From: Rhodothermales bacterium
Lineage (GTDB): Bacteria > Bacteroidota > Rhodothermia > Rhodothermales > Bin80
Direction of reading: 5' to 3'
DNA: 64,000 nucleotides
NCBI GenBank assembly: GCA_028278205.1
Contig: JANQES010000029.1
Span: forward strand, 23,614 to 87,613
Shown: positions 25,403 through 34,900 of the stretch, piece by piece
Layout: every line of letters begins with the position of its first letter
Numbering within the stretch: position 1 is the first letter of the stretch
Made by a program: the position numbers and the translations under genes
The notes under the pieces: generated by a model
Told to the model about the DNA's origin: nothing
The model's database searches: none
What the model saw: only the letters and a program-made list of their open reading frames with translations

Positions 25403-26107
25403 ATGGAGCCGTTTATCGTCAGACATGAAAACCAGATTGGTTGGATTGAAGTCGTCTGCGGCTCGATGTTTAGCGGCAAGACCGAAGAGTTGATCCGGCG
25501 GCTCAAACGCGCGCAGTTCGCCCAGCAGCGTGTCGAGATCTTCAAGCCGGCCCTCGACCAGCGCTTCAGCCAGGAAGAAGTCGTCTCGCATAACGAAACG
25601 ACCATCCCTTCGACGCCTGTCGACACCGCCGACCAGATCCTGCTGCTCGTCGGCGAGGCCAGCGTCATCGGCATCGACGAAGCACAGTTTTTCGGGATCG
25701 AACTCCTGGCCGTGTGCCAGCGCCTGGCCGACGAAGGCAAACGCGTGATCGTGGCCGGGCTCGATCAAGACTACCTTGGCCAGCCCTTCGAGCCGATTCC
25801 GCAGTTGATGGCTGTGGCCGAACACGTGACGAAACTGCACGCCATCTGTATGCAGTGCGGCGCACCGGCCAATCATTCGCAGCGCCTTTCCGGAGGCGAT
25901 CAGCGGGTGCTGCTCGGCGCGCAGGACACCTATGAACCTCGCTGCCGTCGCTGTTTCGAACGCCCCGAGGCTGCCGCCCAGACCACCGCGCCGGAGCCCA
26001 CACGCGAAGATGAGGACACCGACGATGCCCCTGCTGCTCTCCCCTTAATCCAGGAGGAATGTTCTCCTATCGACGACGGCTCCGCTTCACTGCCGAACGA
26101 GCACTAG
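25403..26107 (+). CDS. tdk: Thymidine kinase, type II
   Basis: A 234-residue enzyme that phosphorylates thymidine with ATP for salvage of dTMP. P-loop GSMFSGKTEELIRR (about residues 19-32), the DEAQFF strand with the catalytic glutamate near residue 95, and the two zinc-binding pairs CMQCG and CRRCF are present, as in the TK1 family. After about residue 195 there is an extra acidic tail of 40 residues (EPTREDEDTDDAP), which is not part of the catalytic fold. Start ATG at 25403 follows a spacer with a plausible promoter. Confidence 0.96.
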   Translation: MEPFIVRHENQIGWIEVVCGSMFSGKTEELIRRLKRAQFAQQRVEIFKPALDQRFSQEEVVSHNETTIPSTPVDTADQILLLVGEASVIGIDEAQFFGIELLAVCQRLADEGKRVIVAGLDQDYLGQPFEPIPQLMAVAEHVTKLHAICMQCGAPANHSQRLSGGDQRVLLGAQDTYEPRCRRCFERPEAAAQTTAPEPTREDEDTDDAPAALPLIQEECSPIDDGSASLPNEH

Positions 26108-26181
26108 ATTTTCCCTGGCGTGTGTCATTAGTAAGGAGAAAGGGGGAGCGGGTGAAAAATCGCTCACTGGCCTTCCTTTAC

Positions 26182-26706
26182 ATGGAACTGAACCGCGAAA
26201 AGCTTGTGCCCGACGCCCTACTGGAAAGCACCGCATCGCCAGCCGAGTCCATCTCTACCGAAAAGGTCAAACTCGCCCATCGCTTCCTGGCCCTGTGTAT
26301 CGACAGCGTCATCGCTTGGGGCGCCTTTGGGCTGTTGGTCTGGGGATCCGGTTATTATGCGGGATACCTGCTGGGTGCTCTCATCGGCGGGGGCTATTAT
26401 CTGGTCCGAGACGGCCTGGGCGCCCGCTTCATGAAACAACGTTCCCTCGGCAAAAAGATGGTAAAAATCCGTCCTGTGCGCCTCGACGACAAACCGATGG
26501 ATCTCAAGACCTCCATCAAACGCAACTGGATGTTCGCCGCCGTCTTTATCGGTTTCTTGCCCTTTCTCGGCACGTTTGGGGACCTCGTCGCGTTCGGGAT
26601 CATCGTGGTGGTTCTCTACGAGGGTTACAAGGTACCGGCCGACCCCGAAGGGCGGCGCTGGGGCGACGAACTCGCCGGCACGCAGGTGATCGCATCCGCC
26701 GATTGA
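26182..26706 (+). CDS. RDD-family membrane protein
   Basis: A 174-residue protein with an RDD domain: the KLAHRFLALCIDSVIAWGAF helix opening, a central YLVRDGLGARFMKQRSLGKK motif and a RNWMFAAVFIGFLPF helix, giving three to four membrane segments. RDD proteins are small integral membrane proteins of mostly unknown role, some linked to transport. The frame is open 41 codons upstream across a purine-rich repeat remnant; the ATG at 26182 is preferred. It is a paralog of the next gene, both ending GRRWGDxxAGTxVI. Confidence 0.82.
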   Translation: MELNREKLVPDALLESTASPAESISTEKVKLAHRFLALCIDSVIAWGAFGLLVWGSGYYAGYLLGALIGGGYYLVRDGLGARFMKQRSLGKKMVKIRPVRLDDKPMDLKTSIKRNWMFAAVFIGFLPFLGTFGDLVAFGIIVVVLYEGYKVPADPEGRRWGDELAGTQVIASAD

Positions 26707-26867
26707 CACATTTTTTTGACCGAAATCCCTCGTAACTCACCCCAGGCACTTGCTTATTCGCCGACAGATTCGCACGTTTAGGTGATCTCTTCTTCCCGCT
26801 TTCATGGTTCGTGTAGAGGAGCATCGCTTCAGCAACATCACCCACCCCCTTAACCAGAGGCCATGCT

Positions 26868-27479
26868 ATGGAACCAAACCGCGAAGAAGAAGCCACCAAC
26901 CTGCCTCCCGACACCCCGCCTGAAAGCACCGAATCGTCTGCGGCAACATCGTCGCCTGAGCCGGAAGCCGCCTCTACAGCGGGCGTAGCCCCGCCGGAGC
27001 CAGCACCGGCCCCCGAAGCCCCGCCGGCCCCGGTACTCGCCGCCGAATCCAATGCGGCCGGCAAGCCGGACGTCGGCAAACGGATTATCGCCTACCTTAT
27101 CGACGCTGTTATCGCAGCGGCAGTCAGCTTCATTCCTTTCATTGGCTGGCTGATTGCCGGAGCCTACATGGCCGTGCGCGACGGCCTCGACATCGACTTC
27201 ATGAAACAGCGGTCGCTCGGCAAACAGCTCATGAAGCTCGACGTCGTCCGTCTCGATGGGAAACCGATGGATATCGGAACCTCGTTCCAGCGCAACTGGA
27301 TGTGGATTATCGGCTATCTGGCGGCGATTCCGATCATCGGATGGCTCGCTTCGCCTATCATCCTTCTGGCTGCTCTCATCATCGGCGTCTACGAGGTCTA
27401 CAAGGTTTTTTCGGACGAGGAAGGCCGCCGCTGGGGCGACAGCATGGCTGGCACCAAGGTGATCGAAGCCGCCCCGTAG
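26868..27479 (+). CDS. RDD-family membrane protein (paralog)
   Basis: A 203-residue RDD protein with an added N-terminal disordered tail (residues 1-65, rich in Pro, Ala, Glu). The membrane core GKRIIAYLIDAVIAAAVSFIP, AVRDGLDIDFMKQRSLGKQL and RNWMWIIGYLAAIPIIG parallels the preceding gene, so the pair comes from a tandem duplication. Function unknown; possible membrane chaperone or ion-related role is speculation. Confidence 0.84.
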   Translation: MEPNREEEATNLPPDTPPESTESSAATSSPEPEAASTAGVAPPEPAPAPEAPPAPVLAAESNAAGKPDVGKRIIAYLIDAVIAAAVSFIPFIGWLIAGAYMAVRDGLDIDFMKQRSLGKQLMKLDVVRLDGKPMDIGTSFQRNWMWIIGYLAAIPIIGWLASPIILLAALIIGVYEVYKVFSDEEGRRWGDSMAGTKVIEAAP

Positions 27480-27599
27480 CACGTTTTTCTACGACGGGTA
27501 TCCAAAGCCGGCGGTGCCGATGTCGTAAGGCAGGGATCACCGGCTTTGGGTTGTCGTACAGTCTTAGACGGTAGGGCGTTATTGCACCTCTGCCCCGGA

Positions 27600-27835
27600 C
27601 CTGCTACCTTCAATTGTTCGCTTTTTCGCTTTGCTCGCTGGCGCTCGCGTCATTGGCTTCGCGTCATGTGTGCGCTACGCGCACGTCAATTGGCTCGCTG
27701 GCGCTCGCCGTCATTCATTGTCATGGGTCAAACTCGACAATGAATGACGCGCCGCAGACGCACTTGACGCGCCCACAGGGCGCAAATGACCGCGACCGCA
27801 GCGAGCAAAATGACGCGAACAAAGTGAGCATACCC
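27600..27835. repeat. TGAC-spaced mini-palindrome array before dnaX
   Basis: Blocks of about 23 bases, each starting or ending TTGAC/GTCAA or ATGAC/GTCAT and each enclosing a small palindrome such as GTGCGC-TAC-GCGCAC. The left half reads GTCATTG-type words and the right half their complement (AATGACGC, TTGACGCGCCC), centred near the GTCATGGGTC at about 27723. A sister array lies at 53140-53370 before lipB. Confidence 0.75.
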
Positions 27836-27885
27836 ATGGGCACCCTTTCCGAAGTACCTTCCACCGTCTTGTCCATGACCGCCTG

Positions 27886-29991
27886 ATGTCCACGCAGCGT
27901 TACCTCGTCACCGCACGCAAATACCGCCCGAATCTCTTTCGTGAACTGGTCGCGCAGGAGCACGTGACCGAAACGCTCAAGAACGCCCTTCGGCTCGACC
28001 GGCTGGCCCACGCCTATCTCTTCAGCGGCCCGCGCGGCGTCGGTAAGACGACGGCGGCGCGCATCCTGGCCAAGGCCATCAACTGCACCACGCCGCCCGA
28101 AGACCGCTCCGACGCCGCCGAACCCTGCCGCCAGTGCGACTCGTGCCGCGATTTCGAAGAAGGCCGAAGCCTCAGCATCTTCGAGATCGATGCCGCCTCG
28201 AACAACAAAGTCGAGGACATCCGCGACCTGCGCGAGACCGTCCGCATCCCGCCGCAGGGCAGCCGCAAGAAGGTCTACATCATCGACGAGGTGCATATGC
28301 TCTCGAATGCGGCCTTCAACGCGCTCTTGAAGACGCTCGAAGAGCCGCCGCCGCACGTGCTGTTCATCTTCGCCACCACCGAACCGCACAAAGTGCTGCC
28401 GACGATCCTGTCGCGCTGCCAGCGGTTCGACTTCCGCCGCATCCCCGTGCCCGACATCGTCGCGCACCTGCAAGAGATCTGCGCCGAGGAACACGTCACC
28501 GCCGACGAAGCCTCGCTGATGCTGCTGGCGCGCAAAGGCGACGGCGCCCTCCGCGATGCCCTCTCGGCCTTCGACCAGGCCGTCTCGCTCTGCGGCACTG
28601 ACCTCGACTACACCGGCCTGGCCGAAGCCCTGCGCGTGGTCGACGTAGACCTGTTCTTCGAAGCTACCGGCCACGTGGCGGCGCACAACAGCACCGGCAT
28701 GCTCCGCCTCGTCGATCACATCGTCCGGTCCGGGTACGACTTGCAGGAATTTCTGGTGGGCCTGGCCGAGCATCTGCGCAACCTGCTGGTGGCCCTGACG
28801 ATGCCCGACACGACGCTCATCGAAGCCGCCGAGGCAACCCGGCAACGCTACGCCGACACCAGCCGCGCCTTCACCGAAGCCACGCTGCTGCGCCTGCTGA
28901 TGATCGTTGATGAGGCCGAAGAATCGATCAAGAGCAGTACGCATCCGCGCATGAAGCTCGAAATGGCGCTGCTCAAGATGGCCGGCCTGGGCTACACCGT
29001 CGATCTGCGGCAAGCCCTCCACCAACTCGACCGCCTGGAGGCGATGGCGCGCGAAGGCAAGCTGGCGCCCGGCCTCTTTGCGCCCGCTGAAACCCCGCCT
29101 CCGCAACCCGCCCCGCCTGCCGAAACCGTCGCACCGAGACCGGTCGTCGAGGCCGCCCCACCACCCATCGAGAGGCCGCCCGTAGCCGCTGAGCCACCGC
29201 CGCCCGCCGAGCCGAAACCTGCCGAGGCATCCTCCGAGGTCGTCGAGAAGACCGTCGAAGAGATCGTCGAAGAAACTCCCTTGCCGCCGGCTGAGACGCC
29301 CCAACTGGACGCCGCCGAACCGGAGCCTGCCGAGGTTGCAGAGGCTGAGACGATACCCTCCGAAGAACCGGAACCCGCTGTGGCACCGCCTCTGTTCGAG
29401 GAGACGGCGCCGGCCCCACCCCCGGCGGCGCCACCGCGCGAGGAACCACCTTCCGCCACCCCCGCTGCGCCTTCGGGCTTTCCCGACCTCTTCGGCACGC
29501 CGGCGCTGCGCAAATCGCCCAGCGCCACCTCAGCCGATCCGCCCGAACCTCAGGACCTCTTTGCCGGTTCAAGCGCTGTCGCCACCATAGAGCCGGTGGC
29601 CGTGGCTCCGGCAGCACCACCGGACGCGATGACGGCGGTCTGGTCGCGGTTTGTGAAAGCGGCCAAGAGCGAGCGCATCCACGTAGGCGCCCTGCTGCAA
29701 CACACCACGCCGCTGGAGATCGCCGACGGGGCTGTGCTGATCGGCGTGCCCGATGAGTTCCACCGGCGCCTGCTGAGCAATCAGCAGGATTTCCTGCTCA
29801 AACATCTTCAGGCCCTCGACCTGGAGGAGGTCAACCGTCTCACGTTTATCGTGCGCGAAGACCTCCACCCGGCCACCCCCGAAGAAGCGGTCCCAGACAT
29901 CGATCCGCAGGAGTACATGCAACGAAAACGCCAGGAAAGCCCCGTCATCCAGGCGATTTTCGAACAATTCGGCGGGGAAATGGTCTGGTAA
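27886..29991 (+). CDS. dnaX: DNA polymerase III subunits gamma/tau
   Basis: A 701-residue clamp-loader subunit. AAA+ core: VTARKYRPNLFRELVAQEHV opening, Walker A SGPRGVGKTTAARI near residue 47, zinc-binding CRQCDSC, Walker B VYIIDEVHML, sensor ATTEPHKVLPTILSRC. Domain III follows to about residue 380. Residues 390-590 are a Pro/Glu/Ala linker; residues 595-701 form the tau-specific C-terminal domain that would bind the polymerase. It is followed by ybaB and recR, a classic trio. No clear slippery run for a gamma form was found, so both forms cannot be asserted. Confidence 0.97.
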   Translation: MSTQRYLVTARKYRPNLFRELVAQEHVTETLKNALRLDRLAHAYLFSGPRGVGKTTAARILAKAINCTTPPEDRSDAAEPCRQCDSCRDFEEGRSLSIFEIDAASNNKVEDIRDLRETVRIPPQGSRKKVYIIDEVHMLSNAAFNALLKTLEEPPPHVLFIFATTEPHKVLPTILSRCQRFDFRRIPVPDIVAHLQEICAEEHVTADEASLMLLARKGDGALRDALSAFDQAVSLCGTDLDYTGLAEALRVVDVDLFFEATGHVAAHNSTGMLRLVDHIVRSGYDLQEFLVGLAEHLRNLLVALTMPDTTLIEAAEATRQRYADTSRAFTEATLLRLLMIVDEAEESIKSSTHPRMKLEMALLKMAGLGYTVDLRQALHQLDRLEAMAREGKLAPGLFAPAETPPPQPAPPAETVAPRPVVEAAPPPIERPPVAAEPPPPAEPKPAEASSEVVEKTVEEIVEETPLPPAETPQLDAAEPEPAEVAEAETIPSEEPEPAVAPPLFEETAPAPPPAAPPREEPPSATPAAPSGFPDLFGTPALRKSPSATSADPPEPQDLFAGSSAVATIEPVAVAPAAPPDAMTAVWSRFVKAAKSERIHVGALLQHTTPLEIADGAVLIGVPDEFHRRLLSNQQDFLLKHLQALDLEEVNRLTFIVREDLHPATPEEAVPDIDPQEYMQRKRQESPVIQAIFEQFGGEMVW

Positions 29992-30020
29992 TGGGAAATT
30001 TGAGGGTCGAATTTCCCATG
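29990..30020. repeat. ATGGGAAAT hairpin at the dnaX stop
   Basis: ATGGGAAATT, loop TGAGGGTCG, AATTTCCCAT, beginning at the dnaX TAA. It parallels the hairpin after batC. Transcription must pass it to reach ybaB unless that gene has its own promoter. Confidence 0.75.
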
Positions 30021-30045
30021 TTTGTCAACCTAAACGGAGTACGTC

Positions 30046-30396
30046 ATGGATCTAGGAGGCTTAGGAGGCTTGAATATGGCCGACATGTTCGGCAAGGTGA
30101 TGGAGATGCAGCAGAAGATGGCCGAGGCACAGCAAGCGCTCGAAGGCATGGAAGTCGAAGCCGAGGCCGGCGGTGGGATGGTTAAGGTCACCGCCAGCGG
30201 AGACCAGCGTATCAAATCCATCAAGCTCGAACCCTCCATCGTCGATCCCAACGACATGGAGATGCTCGAAGACCTGATCATCGCCGGTGTCAACAAAGCC
30301 CTCGAAGAAGCCACCCGAATGGCCCAGGAGGAAATGAAAAAAAGCGCCGGCAGCTTCCTCCCCCCCGGCTTCGACCCCGGCCAACTCGGACTCTGA
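30046..30396 (+). CDS. ybaB: YbaB/EbfC nucleoid-associated protein
   Basis: A 116-residue protein with the family core: a helix MADMFGKVMEMQQKMAEAQQ, then GGGMVKVTASGDQRIKSIKL and a C-terminal helix (EMLEDLIIAGVNKALEEATR). YbaB/EbfC proteins form dimers that bind DNA and are encoded between dnaX and recR in many bacteria, as here. The start at 30046 adds a short glycine-rich lead (MDLGGLGGLN); 30076 is an alternative. Confidence 0.93.
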   Translation: MDLGGLGGLNMADMFGKVMEMQQKMAEAQQALEGMEVEAEAGGGMVKVTASGDQRIKSIKLEPSIVDPNDMEMLEDLIIAGVNKALEEATRMAQEEMKKSAGSFLPPGFDPGQLGL

Positions 30397-30516
30397 TTGG
30401 TTTTTTGTTTTCCCTTTTTTGTTTTTCGTTCCCCCGCTCCGGGCGAGGTGTGACGGTATGCTGTCTCCCGCCGGAAGTATTTTAATTCACCAATCCAACC
30501 AGAACGAAAAACAAAA
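30396..30516. repeat. T-rich inverted repeat between ybaB and recR
   Basis: TTTGTTTTTCGTTC at about 30418-30431 pairs with GAACGAAAAACAAA directly before the recR ATG, and GATTGGTT pairs with AACCA-type bases. The loop of about 70 bases is GC-rich. It resembles the arm-loop-arm elements elsewhere, with the right arm abutting a start codon. Confidence 0.65.
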
Positions 30517-31206
30517 ATGCACTTCACGTCTGAGTCGGTCGAGACGCTGGTGGAGCAGTTTACCAAGCTGCCGACGATAGGGCGCAAGACGGCCCAGCGC
30601 CTGGCGGCCTACGTGCTCAAGATGTCGCGCGACGACGTGGCGGCGCTGGCGCAAGCGCTCATCGCCGTCAAAGACAAGGTCAAGCACTGCCCCATCTGCC
30701 ACAACGTCACCGACACGTTGCCGTGTTCGATTTGCCGTTCGCCCAAGCGCGACCACGCCGTCATCTGCGTCGTCGAAGAGCCCAACGACGTCATGGCGCT
30801 CGAACGCACGGGCGAATACCGGGGTGTCTATCACGTCCTCGGCGGCGTCATCTCCCCGCTCGACGGCATCGGGCCGGACGACCTTTCGATCCGTGAACTC
30901 CTCACCCGCGTCGATCCGGCCTTCCGGCAGGTCTCCTCGTCTCCGGCCAACGGCCAGGGCGCCGAGTCTCAGGTCGCCGAGGCCGCGCTGCCCTACGGCG
31001 ACGAGCGGCCCGCCATCGAAGAAGTCATCCTCGCCGTCAACCCCAACGTCGAGGGCGACACGACGGCCTATTACCTCTCGCAACTCCTCAAGCCCCTCGG
31101 CGTGCGCGTCACCCGCATCGCCCGCGGCCTGCCCATCGGCGGCGACCTCGAATACGCCGACGAAGCTACACTCTCGCGGGCGCTGGAAGGACGGAACGTG
31201 GTTTGA
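30517..31206 (+). CDS. recR: Recombination mediator RecR
   Basis: A 229-residue RecR. Helix-hairpin-helix [18 protein letters not shown], zinc finger CPICHN and CSIC, TOPRIM core [30 protein letters not shown] and C-terminal [21 protein letters not shown] are all present. RecR works with RecO and RecF to load RecA at single-strand gaps. Between about residues 140 and 170 it has an insertion ([20 protein letters not shown]) in the TOPRIM region, so it is longer than the usual 200 residues. Follows ybaB in the conserved order. Confidence 0.96.
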   Translation: MHFTSESVETLVEQFTKLPTIGRKTAQRLAAYVLKMSRDDVAALAQALIAVKDKVKHCPICHNVTDTLPCSICRSPKRDHAVICVVEEPNDVMALERTGEYRGVYHVLGGVISPLDGIGPDDLSIRELLTRVDPAFRQVSSSPANGQGAESQVAEAALPYGDERPAIEEVILAVNPNVEGDTTAYYLSQLLKPLGVRVTRIARGLPIGGDLEYADEATLSRALEGRNVV

Positions 31207-31282
31207 AGAACGGAAACTCAGCCGATCACAATGCTTTCAAGGATTGACTGAACGGCTCTATATCCCATAGAATCTTTCCATC

Positions 31283-31573
31283 ATGGAATCAACAAAGCCC
31301 AGACCTGCCCAATCCAGGAGGCAACAGACCTACGTTTTCGACATCGTGCTTGAGCCCGATGCGTTTGCTTCGGGAGAACCGGCCTGGACCGCATATTGCC
31401 CCGACCTACCTGGGACCACGACGTTTGGAAAAACCAAGGAAGAAGCCCTTCGCAATGTCCATGAAGTCGTTCAGATGACGATTGAAGGTATGATTGAAGA
31501 CGGTGAACCAATCCCCACGTCCCCCCTGACAGAAACGGATGCTGTGGAGTCAAAAGTGATCGTCACCGTCTGA
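31283..31573 (+). CDS. hicB: HicB-family antitoxin
   Basis: A 96-residue protein of the HicB/UPF0150 fold: YVFDIVLEPDAFASGEPAWT, CPDLPGTTTFGKTKEEALRN, and a helix that follows (VHEVVQMTIEGMIEDGEPIP). HicB neutralises HicA and often represses the operon. No DNA-binding domain is visible at the C-terminus. It precedes hicA with a gap of three bases, the reversed order seen in part of the family. Confidence 0.9.
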   Translation: MESTKPRPAQSRRQQTYVFDIVLEPDAFASGEPAWTAYCPDLPGTTTFGKTKEEALRNVHEVVQMTIEGMIEDGEPIPTSPLTETDAVESKVIVTV

Positions 31574-31576
31574 GGT

Positions 31577-31834
31577 ATGCCGATCGACTACCGCCAACTT
31601 CGCACCATCACCGCGCGGGAGTTCGTCCGTGCTCTTGAACGCGATGGTTTCGAACTCCGACGCAAACGGGCTATCTCTCACCGGCAATACATCCATCCTG
31701 AAGATAAAAGGCGGGTGACCGTTACGTATCACGGACACAGCCGTACCTTTCCTCTCGGCACGCTCAAACGGATGATCGAGCACGATGCTCAATGGACCGA
31801 GGACGATCTGAAACGCTTGAAACTCTTGAAGTGA
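31577..31834 (+). CDS. hicA: HicA-family mRNA interferase toxin
   Basis: An 85-residue double-stranded-RNA-binding-like toxin: TAREFVRALERDGFELRRKR, the active-site histidine in SHRQYIHPED, a strand RRVTVTYHG and LGTLKRMIEHD at the end. HicA proteins cleave mRNA when released from HicB. The canonical GSHxxY(R)H arrangement reads ISHRQYIH here, with glycine replaced, but the histidine is kept. It forms a two-gene operon with hicB. Confidence 0.9.
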   Translation: MPIDYRQLRTITAREFVRALERDGFELRRKRAISHRQYIHPEDKRRVTVTYHGHSRTFPLGTLKRMIEHDAQWTEDDLKRLKLLK

Positions 31835-31951
31835 ACAGCAGCAGGTCGCCGAAGCCGCTTCTGGTTTGCCTGTACCTGTGGGAATTGCTTAATTATAGGT
31901 AAGGCGTGTCCCTGCGCAACGGTCATCAAACGAGGTGTTGGCAGCTTTATC

Positions 31952-34900
31952 ATGCGTTGTCACAGGCATAGGGTCTCGTGCAGCGTCGTGCTGCTAGCGC
32001 TCACGGGCCTGTTTCGTCCGGCCCCGGCCCAGCCCATCACGCTCCGGGCCGACACAGCACCCGGCGATGCCTTCGGGTATGCTGTAGCGCTCGCGCCTCC
32101 CTACCTGCTCATCACAGCGCTCGGCGATACCGATAAGGACGGCGCCGTCTATGTCTTCCGTCAGTCAACAGACGGCTGGGTGCAAGAGGCCAGGCTTGTC
32201 TCACCCGAGACCAGACCTGCAATCCGATTTGGCACCCACATCGCCCTTGACGGAGAAACGGTCGTCATCGGCGATCCCGGCTATTCCGAGCCGCTCTCCG
32301 GTGCGGGCGCCGCGTACATCTTTGAACGCACCGAGAACGGCATCTGGCGTCTGGTCAAAACCCTGTTGCCGCCAACCCCTCAGATTGCTAATAGCTATGG
32401 GCAGGTAGCCATCAAGGGCGACACCGTACTCGTGGGCGCGACCGGCGCAGACGGACCCCTCGAACGCCAGGGCGCCGTCTACCTCTATGCCCGCCATCAC
32501 GGGGGCGACGAAGCCTGGGGATACATCACCACGCTGACGGCTCCCGACGGCGCCTTCGAAGACAGGTTCGGCGCGGGTTTAGGGGTCCAAGGATCCCGGG
32601 TGATTATCGGCGCCCCAGGGCACGATGCAGCAGGCCCAAACGCCGGCGCAGCCTATCTGTTTACGCGAGATCCTCTCAGGCCGGACCCGCGGCCCTTCAC
32701 GACGAAGCTCACCACGCTGGAGACCACCCGTGACGTTTTTTTTGGAACGTCGTTGGCGATGCAGAACGACCTGATCGTCGTGGGTGCTGCCAACGCCGAC
32801 GGCAAAAGCCTGAAATCGGGGGCTGCTTACCTGTTCGCCCGGAGAGATTCCAAGACCGATGCCTGGCAACAGATTGCCCGACTCACCGCGCCCGACGGTG
32901 TACGCGACGACCGTTTCGGCGCGGCCTTGGCGATGGAGGAAGATCTGATCGTCGCCGGTGCGCCCGGCGCCGACGGCCTCGGCGTCGACACCGGAGCCCT
33001 CTACGTCTTCGCCCGACAAGCCGAGACACCCACAACCTGGAAACAGATCGCCAAACTCACGGCCCCTTCTGGCTCCGACAACGACGCGTTTGCCCGTGCC
33101 CTGGCCCTTCGAGACGGGCTGCTGCTCGTCGGGGCACCGGGGGCATTCTCCAGGGCCGGCGCGGCCTACCTTTACGATCTCTCGAAGCCCCTTGCCACCG
33201 AACTGCTTTCCTTTGAGCGCCTGCCGCATCCCGACCCGAAGGCCCCTAATCCTGCCGTCGTAGAAGCCATGCTTCAAGATCGCGAAGGATTCCTGTGGTT
33301 TGGCGCGTACGACGGACTGCACCGCTACGACGGCTACGCATTCAAGAGCTATCGCCACGACCCGGACGACGCCACGTCCCTCTCGCCCGGCGCTACCCTG
33401 GCCCTGCGAGAAGATCGTACAGGGCGACTGTGGATAGGCACCGAGGACGGCCTCAACCGCTTCGATCATCAACAAGAGCGGTTCATTCGCTATGCGCTTC
33501 CTGCCGACAGCACCTATCCTCGCCAATCCATCCGCATACTCTTCGAAGATCGAGATGGGGTTCTCTGGACGGGCACCAATGGCCGCCTCTACCGCTACGA
33601 CGCCGCACACGACCGCTTCGAACCCTACACGCCCTTTACCGGCCCTCCCGAACACCTGGACGAACGCTACATCAGCGGCATCCAGCAGGATCGAAACGGC
33701 CACCTCTGGGTGTTGGCGAAAAATCTCTGGGAAAACCGCGCTTCGCTCTTCCAGATCGACCTGGCTCAAGACACGGTTACGCGCTACGCCCTGGCGCCGG
33801 AATGGGGGCAGGTTGGTCCTTTTTTGATCGATAGCCGCAATAATTTTTGGATCAAAGCACCGGCTCCCGTGTCGTTTCCGCCCGATGCCCGGGGCGTGCT
33901 TCATCCCCGCGAAACGCCGGTGGAAGCCGCCCACTGGACTTTTTTTGAAGACCGAGACAGCATCGTGTGGATCGGCACGCGCGACGGCCTCTATCGCAAG
34001 GACCCTGCGTCGCCCGCCCCGACGGTCCATCGCATTCTGCCCTCCGGTGGCGCTAACTTTATTCATAGCGTGTATCAGGTTCGCTCAGGGCGGCTCCTGA
34101 TCGGAACCGGCAACGGCGTCTATCAGACCAACACCCACCTGACCCATCCCGCTGCCGCTACCTCATACCGTCCGCCTGTGCTCTTAACGGCGCTTCACGT
34201 CTCGAATCGCGCGGGCACCACGCCCCGAATGCCCTACGGCCTGGATCGGCTGACGCTTTCTTATCAGGATTACAGTTTTGCCTTCGAATACGCCGCGCTG
34301 ACGTTTTCCGCGCCGCAGCAAAATCACTATCGGTATCGGATCGAGGGCTATGACAAAGACTGGATCGATGCCGGGACGCGCCGGTTTGCAACGTATTCAA
34401 ACGTCCCGCCCGGTCGCTATACGCTCCAGGTGGAGGTGATATCGGCAGAGGGTGTGCCGGAGACTGAGCACCTTGCATTGCCGCTGATTATCACACCCGC
34501 GTTCTGGCAGACGTGGTGGTTTCGAGGGCTAGTCGCCGTGCTGGTCGTGGCCCTCCTGGCAGCCGCCTATCAATACCGGGTCAGGCGGCTTTTGGAGATG
34601 GAACGGATGCGCCTGCGTATCGCCAGCGACCTCCACGACGATGTGAGCAGCAACCTGAGCGGCATCGCGCTGATGAGCCAGATCGTCGAGCAACAGCCCG
34701 GCCTTGCGCCCGAACATCGGCATCAACTGAGTCGCATCGCCGGCACGGCACAGCAAACCGTCGAGGATCTGCGCAACATCGTCTGGCTCGTCGACCCCGG
34801 CCACGACCGTCTCGACGATCTGCTCCTCAAGATGAAAGACACCGCCGCGACGCTGCTCAACGGCACAGCCTACTCCTTTCACGTCGGCGACGAGACGGAT

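Noticed and set aside
31901..31915. A second copy of the 8640-type MITE end (TAAGGCGTGTCC)
   Set aside because: Only one short end is seen, no partner end or internal palindrome, so it may be chance.
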